Assembly (NCBI RefSeq): GCF_900323545.1
Contig: NZ_OOHN01000008.1
Coordinates: 2,432,459 to 2,496,458, forward strand
Length of the DNA stretch: 64,000 nt
Direction of reading: 5' to 3'
Source: Actinomyces sp. Marseille-P3109
GTDB taxonomy: Bacteria; Actinomycetota; Actinomycetes; Actinomycetales; Actinomycetaceae
This document shows positions 1 to 10,500 of the stretch, in pieces. Each line of letters opens with the position of its first letter. Within the stretch, counting starts at the first letter, position 1. The notes below the pieces were generated by a model. That model searched no databases. It had not been told where the DNA came from and was given only the letters and a program-made list of their open reading frames with translations. Made by a program: the position numbers and the translations under genes.

Positions 1-145
1 GAGCGGCCAGGAGCCCGGAGGCGTTATCGAGCGCCGTCTGGCAGGCGATGGAGGCGGCCCCCACCCAGCTGGCGGGGACCGCGGAGGGGAACTGGGTGAC
101 TGCGGTGTCGTAGTCCATCCTGGATAGAGACAGTGAGAAAGACAT
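1..145 (-). CDS. Truncated hypothetical protein, N-terminal 48 residues only
   Basis: The reading frame starts at ATG 145 and runs off the left edge of the window. The visible part begins MSFSLSLSRMDYD and continues with a small-residue-rich stretch (FPSAVPASWVGAASIACQ). A TACCGT hexamer ends exactly 6 nt before this ATG, matching the leaderless pattern seen at several other genes here, so I prefer this start to the internal ATG at 118. I do not recognise the family. The alternating small and hydrophobic residues are loosely like WXG100-type secreted proteins, but too little is visible to assign it. Confidence 0.45.
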   Translation of the reverse strand, partial: MSFSLSLSRMDYDTAVTQFPSAVPASWVGAASIACQTALDNASGLLAA

Positions 146-350
146 GACTCGACGGTAGGGCGCCCCCGGGCCGCCCGCAGAGCCCGCGAACCGCCCTGTG
201 GATCAGCCTTGCAAACCGACGCCTGTGGCCCCCAAGGAGCCAAGTGAGCCCAGACCGCGGGGTGGATCCAGAACTGGTGGACCGCATGCCGGGGCGCCGA
301 GACGTCGTCGAGCCGACCCGGCCGAAGGCACTCGCTCAACAAAGGACTCG

Positions 351-380
351 GCCCGCGGTCCGGTTTCCCGGACCGCGGGC
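351..380. terminator. Strong hairpin, 12-bp stem
   Basis: The arms GCCCGCGGTCCG and CGGACCGCGGGC are perfect complements around a 6-nt loop. No T-run follows on either strand, so this is a stable hairpin or palindromic repeat rather than a textbook intrinsic terminator. Confidence 0.5.
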
Positions 381-662
381 CCAAGCCTCGCGAGGTCCTC
401 CTGCTACCCGGCTTCCCATAAGGCCGGGGAGGCGGATCCTCCTTCGCCAGAACGTCCGGTCCGGGCTCCCTAAAACCCGTTCCGAACTCGGATACCTGCC
501 AGTCGTCGGGCTCCCCAACCCTCGTGACCGGTTCCGTCCGGCGGCAGTAACTATGTAACCCAGTGATCCTGGGTGGACCCCCCGAAAACTCCTATGAACA
601 TGCTGAGAAATGGGCGCCATCCCGCCACTTCTGAGTTGCTTGCACCACATTCCGGCTACCAC

Positions 663-683
663 CCGGGTTTTCCCGGCTTTTTT
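663..683 (+). terminator. Possible small rho-independent terminator
   Basis: A CCGGG / CCCGG stem with a TTTT loop is followed directly by C and six T residues on the plus strand. No plus-strand gene ends here, so its role is unclear; it might belong to a small RNA or be a repeat remnant. Confidence 0.3.
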
Positions 684-704
684 CAGGGTCGCTCCCACGC
701 TTCG

Positions 705-1409
705 TCAAGAGGACGGGCTCTCCGGCCTCCACAGGCACACGACGGCGTCGGCCCGGCTGCCCTCCTGACCGTCGGGCCCCGTCGCGTGCCGCCGGCGCTC
801 CTCGGCGACGACGACCTCCCAGCCATCCGTCGCCTCAGCCAGGCCCTCGACCAGCTCGCCGGCCGTGTAGGTCCGGGCGTGATGCGTGTGCCAGGGCGGG
901 TTGACGGCGTGCACGGCCGTGAGCAGGTGGCCGCCGGGGGCGACGCGGGCGGCGGCGTCGGACAGGAGGGCGACGAGGTCGAGGGAGCCCTTCTCGGGTC
1001 CGCCGTGGACGTAGAAGCTCGTCACCAGGTCGAACGGTCCCTCCGGCAGGCCGTCTCCGGCGTCGTGCACCCGGCCGGTCACCCGCGCGGCCACTCCGCG
1101 GCGCTCGGCCTCGCGGCTCAGGCGCCCGACGGCGGTGGCGGACAGGTCGAGTCCGGTCACCAGCCAGCCGCGTTCGGCCAGCCACAGGACGTCGGCGCCC
1201 TCTCCGCAGCCGATCTCCAGGGCGGTCCCGGGGGACCAGTCGGTGGCGAGCTCGGGCAGCCAGTCGTTGGGATGACCCGACCAGAGCCGCTCGACCGAGG
1301 CGTAGCGCTCCTCCCAGCGGGCAGCCCGGTTGTCGACCTCGGGCTGAGGACCAGTGGCCTGCGCGCCGGCGTCGGACGGCGGTGCGGAGTGCTGGTGGGG
1401 CTGCGTCAT
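705..1409 (-). CDS. Class I SAM-dependent methyltransferase
   Basis: A 234-residue protein with a single Rossmann-type methyltransferase domain. After a disordered N-terminus, a WEERY segment leads into motif I, ALEIGCGEGADVLWLAERG, with the acidic end of strand 2 in GLDLSATAV. A later PFDLVTSFYVHG segment occupies the motif IV position, followed by a post-I strand ending in APGGHLL. The layout resembles the TehB/thiopurine S-methyltransferase-like group acting on small molecules, but the substrate cannot be read from sequence. A TAGGCT box ends 6 nt before the ATG with no Shine-Dalgarno sequence, so the mRNA is probably leaderless. It stands alone, pointing away from the defence island, and is probably unrelated to it. 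Confidence 0.85.
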   Translation of the reverse strand: MTQPHQHSAPPSDAGAQATGPQPEVDNRAARWEERYASVERLWSGHPNDWLPELATDWSPGTALEIGCGEGADVLWLAERGWLVTGLDLSATAVGRLSREAERRGVAARVTGRVHDAGDGLPEGPFDLVTSFYVHGGPEKGSLDLVALLSDAAARVAPGGHLLTAVHAVNPPWHTHHARTYTAGELVEGLAEATDGWEVVVAEERRRHATGPDGQEGSRADAVVCLWRPESPSS

Positions 1410-1574
1410 GGCGCGAGCCTACCGGCGCCGGCTCAGCCGGTCGCTCGCCCGACGGTTCACCCAGCGGCCGAACGAGGTCGCGCACGTGCGGCGGAGGCCG
1501 GGACCGAGCCGATGACGCCTCCCGGCCGGGACCCGTGGCCTGAGCATCTCACGCACCGCACAGGCTGAAACCGT

Positions 1575-2060
1575 TCATCCGTCCCGGCCCGTTTCAAGGG
1601 CCCGGACGATGAGCCGCACGGCATCCTCCGGCGGGACGTGCTCCCAGATCCGCAGTACCCTCCACCCCTCCGCCTCAGCCATCGCGGTGGTCTCCCGGTC
1701 CCGCTCGATGTTCCTCGCGAGCTTCGGTCGCCAATAGTCGGCATTAGTCACCGGCACCGTCGCATGCTCGGGACACCCGTGCCAGAAGCAGCCGTCGATG
1801 AATACGGCCAGGCGCCGGCGCGTGAACACGATGTCCGCCCGCCGGCGCTTGTTGCTCCACGGCGCCATGTCCACGCGGTAGCGCAGGCCTCGGGCGTGCA
1901 GCAGTCGCCGGATCGCGAGCTCGGGCTTGGTGTCCCGACGCGTGTTGGCGCGCATGGACCGGGCCACGCCCGGCGTCGACGCCCAGGACGAGGCGTCGGC
2001 CCGTCCCGGTCGTCGAGGCTGTGGCTCTTCCGGCTCAGTCGGCGTCGACGACGGGGTCAT
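1575..2060 (-). CDS. vsr: Very short patch repair (Vsr-type) endonuclease
   Basis: A 161-residue protein with the full Vsr signature: RRDTKPELAIRRLL (41-54), RRADIVF (73-79), FIDGCFWHGCPEH (87-99), a downstream N-x2-YW pair, and GWRVLRIWEH near the C-terminus. Vsr enzymes nick at T:G mismatches produced by deamination of 5-methylcytosine, and close relatives serve as restriction nucleases in multi-gene systems. I chose ATG 2060 because GGAG sits just upstream; the longer frame from 2117 has no ribosome site. It overlaps the 3' end of the Z1 gene by 26 nt and is the last gene of the defence operon. Together with the C5-methyltransferase at 13950 it gives the usual Dcm/Vsr pairing, with five genes in between. 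Confidence 0.92.
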   Translation of the reverse strand: MTPSSTPTEPEEPQPRRPGRADASSWASTPGVARSMRANTRRDTKPELAIRRLLHARGLRYRVDMAPWSNKRRRADIVFTRRRLAVFIDGCFWHGCPEHATVPVTNADYWRPKLARNIERDRETTAMAEAEGWRVLRIWEHVPPEDAVRLIVRALETGRDG

Positions 2061-5049
2061 TGCTCCGATCTCTGCGTCTGACACTGAAGGCGATACTCCC
2101 TCTGGGCGCGGCCGCATAGGGAAGCGCCAGAGAGAAGAGCGTGGCGGTGTCCGCCACAGTCATCGTCTCGGGCATACGGCTCGGCGTCCTCTCGGCACTG
2201 TTCTTCGGGTCGGCGGCGAAGGTGAGGAGCATGGCGCCACGGCTACTCGTCCGATAGGCGATGGCGGCGTCATGATCTCCCGCGATCCTGTCCTTCGAGC
2301 GGGGCTTTCCAGCGATGGTCTCGATGGCGTCACGCTGTCGGAAGGAGCTTCCGGAGAACCCTCCACGGGTGCCACCACGGCGGGTCCGCTTGAGCATCGG
2401 GATCCGAAGCCCGTCGACCGTCTTCTCCGACGCCCCCTTGAGCATGGGAAGGAGAACCGCCCAGTCGTTCAGCTTCCCACCGGCCATGGCACGGCGGATC
2501 ATCTCCAGGGTGGGTCCGAAGTCGAACTGCTCCATCCATGAGAAGCCCTCCAGAACCGCGAGCATCTCCTCGGCGGTGACGACGGCGACCCGCCCGTCGA
2601 ACTCCCCTATGCGCTCGGTCCTCGGGTCCCAGTACTCGAAGGACTCGATCGGTCCGAACAGGTCATGCTCGAACCACGGTCGAACGAGTGCGAAGTGCTT
2701 CGCATTCGTCTCCCCGCGTCCGCGCTCGGGCTGCCGTGGGAAGTCCTGAAGCTCGCCACCGATCCCCTTGAAATCGAGCTTCGCGTTGTACATCTTATTC
2801 CGGCTCGTAGGGAGCAACCACGGCAGCTGCTGGAAGACGAGCGGCGGAACTTCGATGGGACGGAGGAGCGGACGCCCGTCCTCGCCGAGCCTGGCGAAGG
2901 TCTCGAGCTGCTCACGGAACTGCTCCTCATCCCGCATGATCGCTCCGAATGCCTCGTAGAGGTCATAGGTCGTGTTACCGGCCCCCTTGATCCTTCTGGC
3001 CATGTACAGCCTCACCAGATCAGGGTATCCACGCCTGTAGCCGAACCACCGCCCCATCTGCATGAGGGCGTCCCCCTGAGTCGACCTGCGCTTGAAATAA
3101 GTGATGGTCAGCCCCTCGAGGGTGAACCCCCGACTGAGCTTCGTGCCGCCGACGAGGGTCCGCCAGACCCGATCCCTTTGGAAGTCGACCTGGTTGTACT
3201 GCTGGTCCTTGTCACCATTGACGATGACGACCGGGTCAGTACCACCGGCCATGACGAGGTCGAGCACCTCGCCGATGAATGGAGCCACGTCCTCGAAGGA
3301 TTCCGGAAGGGGCAGGTCGTCCTCCCACTGCCGGGCGGCGGAGACGATGGCGAAGTCCTCATCGAAGAGCTTGCGCAACGCATCATTCGATGCGGGGGAC
3401 CCGTATCCTGCCTGCTGCCACAGGCGACGGATCCGATCCCCGAGCTCGGCGTGCTCCGTCTGCTTGACGGACTCGTGCACCAGCATCGTGTGGTGGCGGA
3501 AGGCACCCTCCAGCGCAGGTCTTATCGTCGCCCTCCACAGCTTGATCGCCCCGGTGAGCACGAAGGCGTTCAGGGCCTCGCGCAGCTCCTTCTCCACGCG
3601 CTGCGGATCAGTGTCGTCGTCACCGTGCAGACTGCGGACGAAGGCCTTCTCGTTCGAGACGGCCGGATCGTCCTTCTCCTCATCGGTGAGCTCCTCGAAG
3701 TCGTGATAGGCCCGACCGCCCCGGTACGCCTCCGGGGCGCTCAGGCTCACGATGAAGTCGCGGGGGAAGATGTCCTCGGCGTCCTCCGGTGAGACGAAGA
3801 CATTGGCGAAGGGTGTCGCGGTGTAACCGACGTACTGGGCCCGGCTCAGCCTGCCCATGAGCTCAGCGATGAGCCGGTTGATCGCGGTGCGCTCCTTCCG
3901 CGTTCCGGCACTGTCCGGTTTGACCGTGTTGACCGAGGCCTGATCGGCCTCATCGTCAATGATGAGTGTTGGAATTTCGTTCAATGGCGCCTTGATGCGT
4001 CGCAGATCATTGACCAGTTTGCCAAGCACTGTCTTGTTCTTCTTGACGACGGCGATGCGTACGCGGGTCCGATGGATGTTGTCCACGTGCCACATGGGCC
4101 GTGCGGGATTACTGAGCTCATGCGCGGCCCGAGGATCGAGCGCATCAAGACCAGCCTTGAGTAGCTTGTAGTCATCCTTAGCGCCGGTCAGGCGAAGGAT
4201 CGTCGGCACGCCCGCATCGGTGAACCCGGCCCCGTAGGACACGAACCGTCCCGCCTTCCAGTCGACGTCGTCGGTGCTGGCGTAGTCGACGTCCTCCAGG
4301 AGGTCCTCGTCCTCCTCACTGATTCCCCCGAGGATGTTCTCCCTCCCGATGAGCTCCATATCGAGTCGGCGCTGGGTCTGGGATCGTAAGATCTCCACGG
4401 TTCCGGTGAGTACGATGATGAGCCGGTACCCCGCGTCGATGGCCTTGGCGATGACACCGGTGAAATTGGCGGTCTTGCCGCTCTGAACGTGACCGACGAC
4501 CAGCCCCTTCGACTGGTAGGGCTCGGCCCCCGAGGGGTCGGCGAGTCGTCCGACGATGTCGTTGGTGGCCGAGTCAATGCTCGCCACCGCCTCGGGGGGC
4601 AGTCTCTTCTCCAGTAGTGACCGGTAGCCGTCCCAGTAGAAGTGGTGCGCCCGCCGCCGCTCCTCGTTGTACCAGGGTGTCCAGTCGGGTGCGACGATGG
4701 CCTTGGTCCGGTCGACAAAGACCGGGAAGACCTCGCTGATTCGCGAGGCCGCACCGTCGTCCAGTCCGAGCCGCTTCATGACTACTGTCCGCCGTTCGGG
4801 AGTGCGGGCGGCGGTCCCGTCGGTCCAGGCGGCATCGCTCTCCGCGTCCCATCTGCTGAGCCGGAGGTGGAACGTCCTTCTTCCCGGGGCGTTGCGATCA
4901 GTGCCCAGGATGAGCTCAGCGAGCTCTTCCCGTTCGATCCTCTCACCGGCGGCCTGAAGGAACGCCGACACAATGATGTACAGGTCCATCGGCGCGTCCA
5001 TGCCGTCCAGCGCCTGCCTGAGGGCCTGGTCGTACTTGTCGATGCTCAT
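2035..5049 (-). CDS. Z1-domain helicase-like ATPase
   Basis: A 1004-residue protein of the Z1 family, a superfamily-II-like ATPase of restriction-like systems. Visible motifs in order: Walker A GHVQSGKTANFTG (186-198), a DEAD-type box IIDDEADQAS (363-372), TATPFANVF as motif III (410-418), GGTKLSRGFTLEGL near 640, and an arginine-finger-like MQMGRWFGYRRG near 670. The first 150 residues are a separate helical domain and the last 300 lie beyond the helicase core. It lies 3 nt downstream of the DUF4420 gene and overlaps vsr. Z1 proteins are known from comparative genomics to travel with MORC/MutL-like ATPases, Vsr and DUF4420 nucleases, exactly the neighbours here. It probably translocates on or remodels DNA for the nucleases. 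Its G+C is visibly lower than that of the housekeeping genes. Confidence 0.9.
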   Translation of the reverse strand: MSIDKYDQALRQALDGMDAPMDLYIIVSAFLQAAGERIEREELAELILGTDRNAPGRRTFHLRLSRWDAESDAAWTDGTAARTPERRTVVMKRLGLDDGAASRISEVFPVFVDRTKAIVAPDWTPWYNEERRRAHHFYWDGYRSLLEKRLPPEAVASIDSATNDIVGRLADPSGAEPYQSKGLVVGHVQSGKTANFTGVIAKAIDAGYRLIIVLTGTVEILRSQTQRRLDMELIGRENILGGISEEDEDLLEDVDYASTDDVDWKAGRFVSYGAGFTDAGVPTILRLTGAKDDYKLLKAGLDALDPRAAHELSNPARPMWHVDNIHRTRVRIAVVKKNKTVLGKLVNDLRRIKAPLNEIPTLIIDDEADQASVNTVKPDSAGTRKERTAINRLIAELMGRLSRAQYVGYTATPFANVFVSPEDAEDIFPRDFIVSLSAPEAYRGGRAYHDFEELTDEEKDDPAVSNEKAFVRSLHGDDDTDPQRVEKELREALNAFVLTGAIKLWRATIRPALEGAFRHHTMLVHESVKQTEHAELGDRIRRLWQQAGYGSPASNDALRKLFDEDFAIVSAARQWEDDLPLPESFEDVAPFIGEVLDLVMAGGTDPVVIVNGDKDQQYNQVDFQRDRVWRTLVGGTKLSRGFTLEGLTITYFKRRSTQGDALMQMGRWFGYRRGYPDLVRLYMARRIKGAGNTTYDLYEAFGAIMRDEEQFREQLETFARLGEDGRPLLRPIEVPPLVFQQLPWLLPTSRNKMYNAKLDFKGIGGELQDFPRQPERGRGETNAKHFALVRPWFEHDLFGPIESFEYWDPRTERIGEFDGRVAVVTAEEMLAVLEGFSWMEQFDFGPTLEMIRRAMAGGKLNDWAVLLPMLKGASEKTVDGLRIPMLKRTRRGGTRGGFSGSSFRQRDAIETIAGKPRSKDRIAGDHDAAIAYRTSSRGAMLLTFAADPKNSAERTPSRMPETMTVADTATLFSLALPYAAAPRGSIAFSVRRRDRSNDPVVDAD

Positions 5050-5052
5050 GTC

Positions 5053-6045
5053 TCAGTCCTCGTGCGTGGGTGCGGTGGTGAACTCGGCGGGTGCGGTTCC
5101 CTCGGGTTCGAGGTCGGTGACGTCGATCCGGTAGTCGATGCTGCGGACCAGTTCGGGGCGGGTCACGATCCGGGAGAGTCCTGCGGAGGTGATCGCCGGG
5201 AAGGCCTCATCGACGGTGTAGAAACGAGGTTCACTGCGGACCAGGAGGCGCGTCGTGTAGAGCCGGTCGGCCTGGGCGTCCTCCCATCCGCACTCGGTGA
5301 GTCTGTCGTCGAAGTCCGTGCGCCCGGACCGCAGCCGTCGACGAATGCGCTCGATGAGCTCGGGGAGGGTCTCCCCGTTGCCGGCCGCGCCGGCCCCCGT
5401 CACCTGCACCGACATGACATGCAGTGGCCGTCCCGGCGTGGGGGTCAGCTGGCCGAGGCCGTGGATGACGTGGATGCGTCGCTCACTGCGGGTGGTCTTG
5501 ACCTCGACGTCGGCCTCGCCGAGGACGAAGTCGTGCTCCTCGGCCCGCGGCCCCAGCCAGGCGGCCAGCGCCTTCGTCTCCCCGACTCCGTCGATGAGCC
5601 GATCGAGCGCCACCAGTTCACCGAACAGCCCGATCTCCCGGTCCTCGCTCAGCCGCGGTGCGCGGGCGAGCAGTCCTCGGAAGGCGTCGAGCGCCACGTG
5701 GAGCGCCCGCTCCAGGTCGTCGCCCTGTTGGAGCTGATCGGTGACCGATTGGAGGAGGGAGTAGGCCTCGTACTCGATGCCCTTGGCCTCGACGGTGACG
5801 CGGAACCAGACGGTCTCGTCCCCCGGCTCCTCGAGGATGTCGGTACGGATCATCCGATAGGCGGAGACATCGATGTCCGAAGCAGTCGCGGGTGTGCGCA
5901 GCGTCAGTTCTCCGCGCGACGGATCGATGCCGAGGATGCAGAGGGGCTCCTCCGCGAGTCGCTGCTCAGCGGGGTTTCCGGCGTCGAAGTATGCGGACAG
6001 GGTCTCCGGAGTCAGCGCGTCGCGATCGTCGGGATGCTTGGTCAT
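5053..6045 (-). CDS. DUF4420 / PD-(D/E)XK family nuclease
   Basis: A 330-residue protein of the DUF4420 type. The putative nuclease core is visible as FGEL (141-144), HDF (171-173) and ADVEVKTT (178-185), which fits the E...D...E-x-K layout of PD-(D/E)XK enzymes. No other domain is recognisable; the N-terminal 130 residues are acidic and of mixed alpha/beta character. A good ribosome site (AGGAGGAG) precedes the ATG in the 3-nt gap region behind the GHKL ATPase gene, and the Z1 gene follows after 3 nt, so these three are surely co-transcribed. By analogy with related gene sets it is probably a DNA-cleaving subunit. The catalytic role is inferred from the motif, not demonstrated. Confidence 0.87.
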   Translation of the reverse strand: MTKHPDDRDALTPETLSAYFDAGNPAEQRLAEEPLCILGIDPSRGELTLRTPATASDIDVSAYRMIRTDILEEPGDETVWFRVTVEAKGIEYEAYSLLQSVTDQLQQGDDLERALHVALDAFRGLLARAPRLSEDREIGLFGELVALDRLIDGVGETKALAAWLGPRAEEHDFVLGEADVEVKTTRSERRIHVIHGLGQLTPTPGRPLHVMSVQVTGAGAAGNGETLPELIERIRRRLRSGRTDFDDRLTECGWEDAQADRLYTTRLLVRSEPRFYTVDEAFPAITSAGLSRIVTRPELVRSIDYRIDVTDLEPEGTAPAEFTTAPTHED

Positions 6046-6048
6046 GGT

Positions 6049-7563
6049 CTACTCCTCCTGGGCGCCACGACGTCGGAGCTCGTCGACGAGGGCCGTCTCG
6101 ATGATTCTCTCGAAGGCCTTGATCCTCTGCTTCTCCCGCCTACCGAGATAGGTCCCCGTGAAGAAGTCCGAGTAGAGCAGGTACACGAGGGTCTTGAGCA
6201 GCGGGGCGTCCTGCGGATCGGTGCTCGTGGAGTACACCCGCCGGTGGCGCTCGTTGATCTTGAGAAGACGCCGCTCACCGTCCACTTCGACCAATCTGTT
6301 CTCCGGCATGCGCTCCCACCGGATCCTGATGGGATCGGCGTCGGCGAACTCGACGGAGTCCTGGATGGCGTCGTAGACGTCCCGGCTGAGGCCTCCGACC
6401 GGCTCGACCAGTCGGATCGGGCGCGGCTCCCGCCTGCGCCCCTCGGTAGCCGCACTGCGGGCGGAGGCGAGGAGCTCTGAGAATGTACCGATGTCCTGTC
6501 CCACGGAGGCATGGATGGCCCGCCCCATCTCCGGTTCCAGGACGACGCCGCTCTTCTCCGGGTTGATCCGGACGACGTCCAGCAGAGCATCGCCGACATC
6601 GATGGAGATGCGCAGATTCGAGTAGTCCCTACCGCCGTCGATGACGGAGTTCCAGCCACCAAGCTGCAGCAGGCGGTCATTGCGGTAGACGTACAGGCCC
6701 TGACCGCCCTCAGCCGGGGAGAGCCTCCGCGAGACCTCGACCCCTGGAGTATCAAGCACGCCGCCCTTGAGGATGACGGCGGTCAGGTCGAAGGGGACCT
6801 CGCCGACCTCACCGGCGAGTCGGTACGGATGCGCGGCGGCGGCATCCAGGGCGAGCGGATCGAGGGCCTGCACCCGTCTCGCGGACCCCGCCCGCCCCAG
6901 GCCGAGGTCGTACTCGTCGACGGTGATCTCGACGTCCCCCCGGGCGATGATCCTGTGGAAGACGAGGCCGAGGTGACCGCGGATGCTCTCGATGAGTCGG
7001 CTGAGCCAGGAGCGCCGCTCGTCCCGGTCCGGCGCCACCACTGCGGCGCGGAACCCCCGCCAGCGGATGATGGTCCCGCTCAGCGGCGCGGTATCGGCCA
7101 TGCGCACCAGGGGCCCCTCGAGGACCTCGCCCACCTGACCGACGTCGAGGCTCTGCACGAGGGTGGGCGCCTCCCTCGTGATGCGCCGGCCGACGGGAAC
7201 GCCTCCGATGGCCCGGGCGTAAACGTCGAGGATGTCGGCCTGGCTCAGAGACGCGGCCTTCAGCCCGAGCCCGTAGTGGCCAAGGTCCGTCTCGCCGTAG
7301 TCGCGGCGGCGGGAGAGGGCCATGGCTGCGTCGATGCCGGCCTCGCTCATGCCGCGGCCGTCGTCGATGACGAGCAGGCCGGAGACGTAGTCGTCATCGG
7401 TGAGGATGCGGATACACACCTGTGAGGCTCCTGCGTCGATGGAGTTGTCGACGAGGTCGGCGAGCGCCGTGGGGAGCTCGTGATGGGCTCCCAGGGCGTC
7501 CGCGATGGACGGGTCCGGCGGAACGGTCCGGGATGAGACCACGGCGATGTCCTCCATGGTCAC
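6049..7563 (-). CDS. MORC/MutL-like GHKL ATPase
   Basis: A 504-residue GHKL-fold ATPase. Motif N is ADLVDNSIDAGA (35-46), G1 is DDGRGM (67-72) and the lid motif is GHYGLGLKAASLSQ (95-108), all intact. The C-terminal half has no recognisable domain and may dimerise or contact partners. MORC-like members of this fold in bacteria occur in restriction-modification-like operons with Z1, DUF4420 and Vsr proteins and probably act as ATP-driven DNA clamps. The GTG start overlaps the stop of the upstream DUF499 gene as GTGA; an ATG two codons in (7557) is an alternative. The overlap implies translational coupling of the two ATPases. Confidence 0.9.
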   Translation of the reverse strand: MTMEDIAVVSSRTVPPDPSIADALGAHHELPTALADLVDNSIDAGASQVCIRILTDDDYVSGLLVIDDGRGMSEAGIDAAMALSRRRDYGETDLGHYGLGLKAASLSQADILDVYARAIGGVPVGRRITREAPTLVQSLDVGQVGEVLEGPLVRMADTAPLSGTIIRWRGFRAAVVAPDRDERRSWLSRLIESIRGHLGLVFHRIIARGDVEITVDEYDLGLGRAGSARRVQALDPLALDAAAAHPYRLAGEVGEVPFDLTAVILKGGVLDTPGVEVSRRLSPAEGGQGLYVYRNDRLLQLGGWNSVIDGGRDYSNLRISIDVGDALLDVVRINPEKSGVVLEPEMGRAIHASVGQDIGTFSELLASARSAATEGRRREPRPIRLVEPVGGLSRDVYDAIQDSVEFADADPIRIRWERMPENRLVEVDGERRLLKINERHRRVYSTSTDPQDAPLLKTLVYLLYSDFFTGTYLGRREKQRIKAFERIIETALVDELRRRGAQEE

Positions 7564-10500
7564 CCCTCGGTGAATCGGCCCGGCTTGAGACCGAGCGTGC
7601 GGGCGTTCTCCGCAACCGTGCGAACGGTGTCGGCATCGAAGCCGGCGTACCGGCTCGCATCGATGGAGACCTCGATGTTGAGGATCTCCGCGCCGCCCGA
7701 CTTCAGATGGGCGATGACCTCCTCGGCCAGCAGCGCGAGCTGGGCGGCGATGTCCTTCCCGGGGTCCAGCTCGGCCACTCCCTCGAATCTCAAGTTGGCG
7801 ACGCGCGGCGGGGCGGGCTCCGGGGCGACGGCGCGCCCATCGCGGGAGGAGGCGGATCGGGCCGCGGTGACGTCGGGTGCGGCGCCCGTGTCGTCGGCGG
7901 GTCCGGACTCGCGCGACTCCGCCACCACTGCGGCAGTCCTCTGCTCCTCCTCTTCACGGCGGCGCTGTGCACGGGCGAGCGCGGGGGCGACGAGGAGTGT
8001 CGTATCGCTGATCCGCGGCGCCTCGTCCTCCAGCGGCAGGCGCAGATCGAGGAAGTCGCCCCGCTCGGCGTCGTAGTCGGAGGCGAGGGCGAAGCCGACG
8101 CTCTCCCAGCCGAGGTCGTCCATGACGGAGGCGATGGCCTCCTCCAGCACCCTCCGGTCCCGGAGGCGCGGCATGTAGGGGTAACGGGTGAAGAAGGACC
8201 ACAGCTCGCCGACGGTGATCCTGCCTTCGTTCCATCGGGCACGAAGGTTCGGCCCCACGAGCTCCAGGGCCACAGCCATCGGAGTGAGAGCGGTCAGGAC
8301 GATGTCCTGCTTACCGAGCCTCAGACCGGCGCGCACGGCGATCCGCTGCTCGTCGCCCTCGATCTTGAGCGCCTCGATCTCGAAGGGGCGGCCGCCGTCG
8401 TCCTGGACGGGGTGGAGCGCCCAGATCCACGCACCCGCCACGGAGCGCTCGGCGGCACCCCGGGTCTCCCGGGCCTTCTGGCGGGCCTGGTCGGCCTGGC
8501 TGACCGTGAGGTCGTGGTCCCGGATCGACTCCTCCTTCGCCATCTGCGACCACGCCATGTGGATGCGCAGGGCCTGCTCGGCCTCGTCCCAGCGCCCCTC
8601 GTCGGGGGCGACGGCCATGAGAGTGTTGATGTGGCTGCGGGGCGCGGAGCCGCGATGGCGCAGGAATTCCTCGGTGAACTCCCTGCCGGGGCCGGTGACA
8701 TGGGCGCTCCGTCCGTTCCTGGCGGCGACCGTGCGGTCCGGGCCGAGGATGACCAGTGTCGCGCCCTGCTTGTCGGGGACGTCCCCGGTGGATGGTGGGG
8801 CGACGACGACATCGACGAACTCGGGGGCCCGGGCCGCCATGGCCTTGAGCATGTCGACCGCTTCCCGGGCGACGTCGGCGGCGTCGAGGGAGGCGGCCCG
8901 GTCGACGACCATCCGGTTGATCGACGGCTGCCGGTCGTACCAGCTCCGGGTCCCCTGGTTGTAGACGTAGGTGGCGCGGTCGGTGAGCAGCTGCAGGGAG
9001 GAGCCGAAGTTCCCCAGGGTGTCCCCGGGCATGGCCACGCCGAGGAAGAGACGCTGCCGGTCAATGCCCTTGTGGGCGGTGTCGAGGGTGGCGGCGGAGC
9101 CGAGGAACAGGGTGCGGGCGATGCGCCGGGTCAGTGCCCGTCGTCCGAACAACTCACGTTCCCGGTCGATGCGCAGGGGGGTGGCGTTCTCGCCGTCGAC
9201 GTCGGTCTCGATGATGGTGCGCCAGGCGTCGTCGAGGTAGCCGGCGATCTCGTCGCGGACGGCGTCGTCGTCGAAGGGGATGGAGCCCGGCATGATAAGC
9301 GGGGCATCATCACCGGCCTGGACCAGGGAGTGGACCACGGCGCTCATGAGGCGCAGGACGCCACGGGTGCGCTGGAACCGCTCCAGGGAGGACCAGTCTC
9401 CGTAGAGCCGGTCGAACAGCTCGGGGTGGATGGGGTAGGCCTCGCGCAGCCGCCGCTCGTAGTCCGGCTGGAAGGTCTCGGAGGGCAGCTCGCCGCGCTG
9501 CCCCCGGTAGTAGTCGACGAACCGCTTGACGGTGGCGTCGCGCTTGCGGATGGCCTCGGCGTCGAGGTCGGTGAACAGGCGCCGGCGCACGATCTCGAAG
9601 CTCTCCCCGGAGGTGGCGGGGCTCCAGTTGTGGGCCACGCGCCCGACGACGTGCTGGAGCCGCTGGAGGGCCTCGCGGCCGCCGTCGCCTCCGATCTCGA
9701 GCTCGGAGGCGCGGGTGACGGTGCCGTCCTGGCGGATGTCGGAGGCGGGGATGGAGACGAGGAGCAGGGCCCCGGGGGTGCCCTGGACGGCGGCGGTGAG
9801 CTCCTGGGCGAAGGTGAACTGGGTGTCGAAGCTGCCGCCGGTCAGGCCGTCGCGCCTGTACAGGCCGCGGGCGTAGGCGACCCACTCATCGATGAGGATG
9901 AGGGCGGGGGTGTGGCGGCTGATGAGGTTGCGCAGGGCGGCACCGGGATTGGTGCCGGTGCGGTCGGCCTGCGCGACGAGCTCGTAGGCCTCGGCGCCGC
10001 CGAGCTGCCAGGCGAGCTCGCCCCACAGGGTGTGAACGACCGTTCCGTCCGACTTGGTGGTGGGCTGCCCGGGGGAGATCTCGTTGCCAACGATGGCGAC
10101 GCGCCTGAACCCGTCGGGGATCTCGGTGTCGGCGAGCAGCTCCTGGACGTCCTGGGTGAGGTCCTTGAGCGGGGTCGGACCGGCCAGGTGCCAGGCGGCG
10201 AGCATGGAGTGGGTCTTGCCGCCGCCGAAGGTGGTCTGAAGGTTGATGACGGCCTGGGCGTTGGGGTCCCCGGACAGCCGCCGGGCGGTCATGGTCAGGA
10301 GGGTCTTGAGCCCCTCGGTGAGATAGGTGCGCTTGAAGAAGCCGGCGGGGTCGCCGTACTCCTCACTGCTCTCCCCGTGGGCGACCTGGTGCAGGTCGGC
10401 GGCGTACTCGGCCTGGCCGTAGCTGCCGGAGACGATGTCGGTGTGGGGGCGGACGACGTCCTTCCAGGGTGCGAGGCCGTTCTCCCCGAGGCCGGGCATG

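Larger units (their letters stand above)
146..704. other. Non-coding stretch with hairpins and degenerate repeats
   Basis: About 560 bp lie between the truncated gene and the methyltransferase with no convincing gene. Short CCGG-N-TTCCC-like segments recur roughly every 50 bp (near 361, 409, 461, 507 and 662), each followed by a G/C-rich complement, so the region looks like decayed palindromic repeats. Frames through it are rich in Pro and Arg and lack family features. Confidence 0.4.

Noticed and set aside
573..1568. Long plus-strand frame opposite the methyltransferase gene
   Set aside because: It mirrors the codon structure of the minus-strand methyltransferase, has no family features and no ribosome site.
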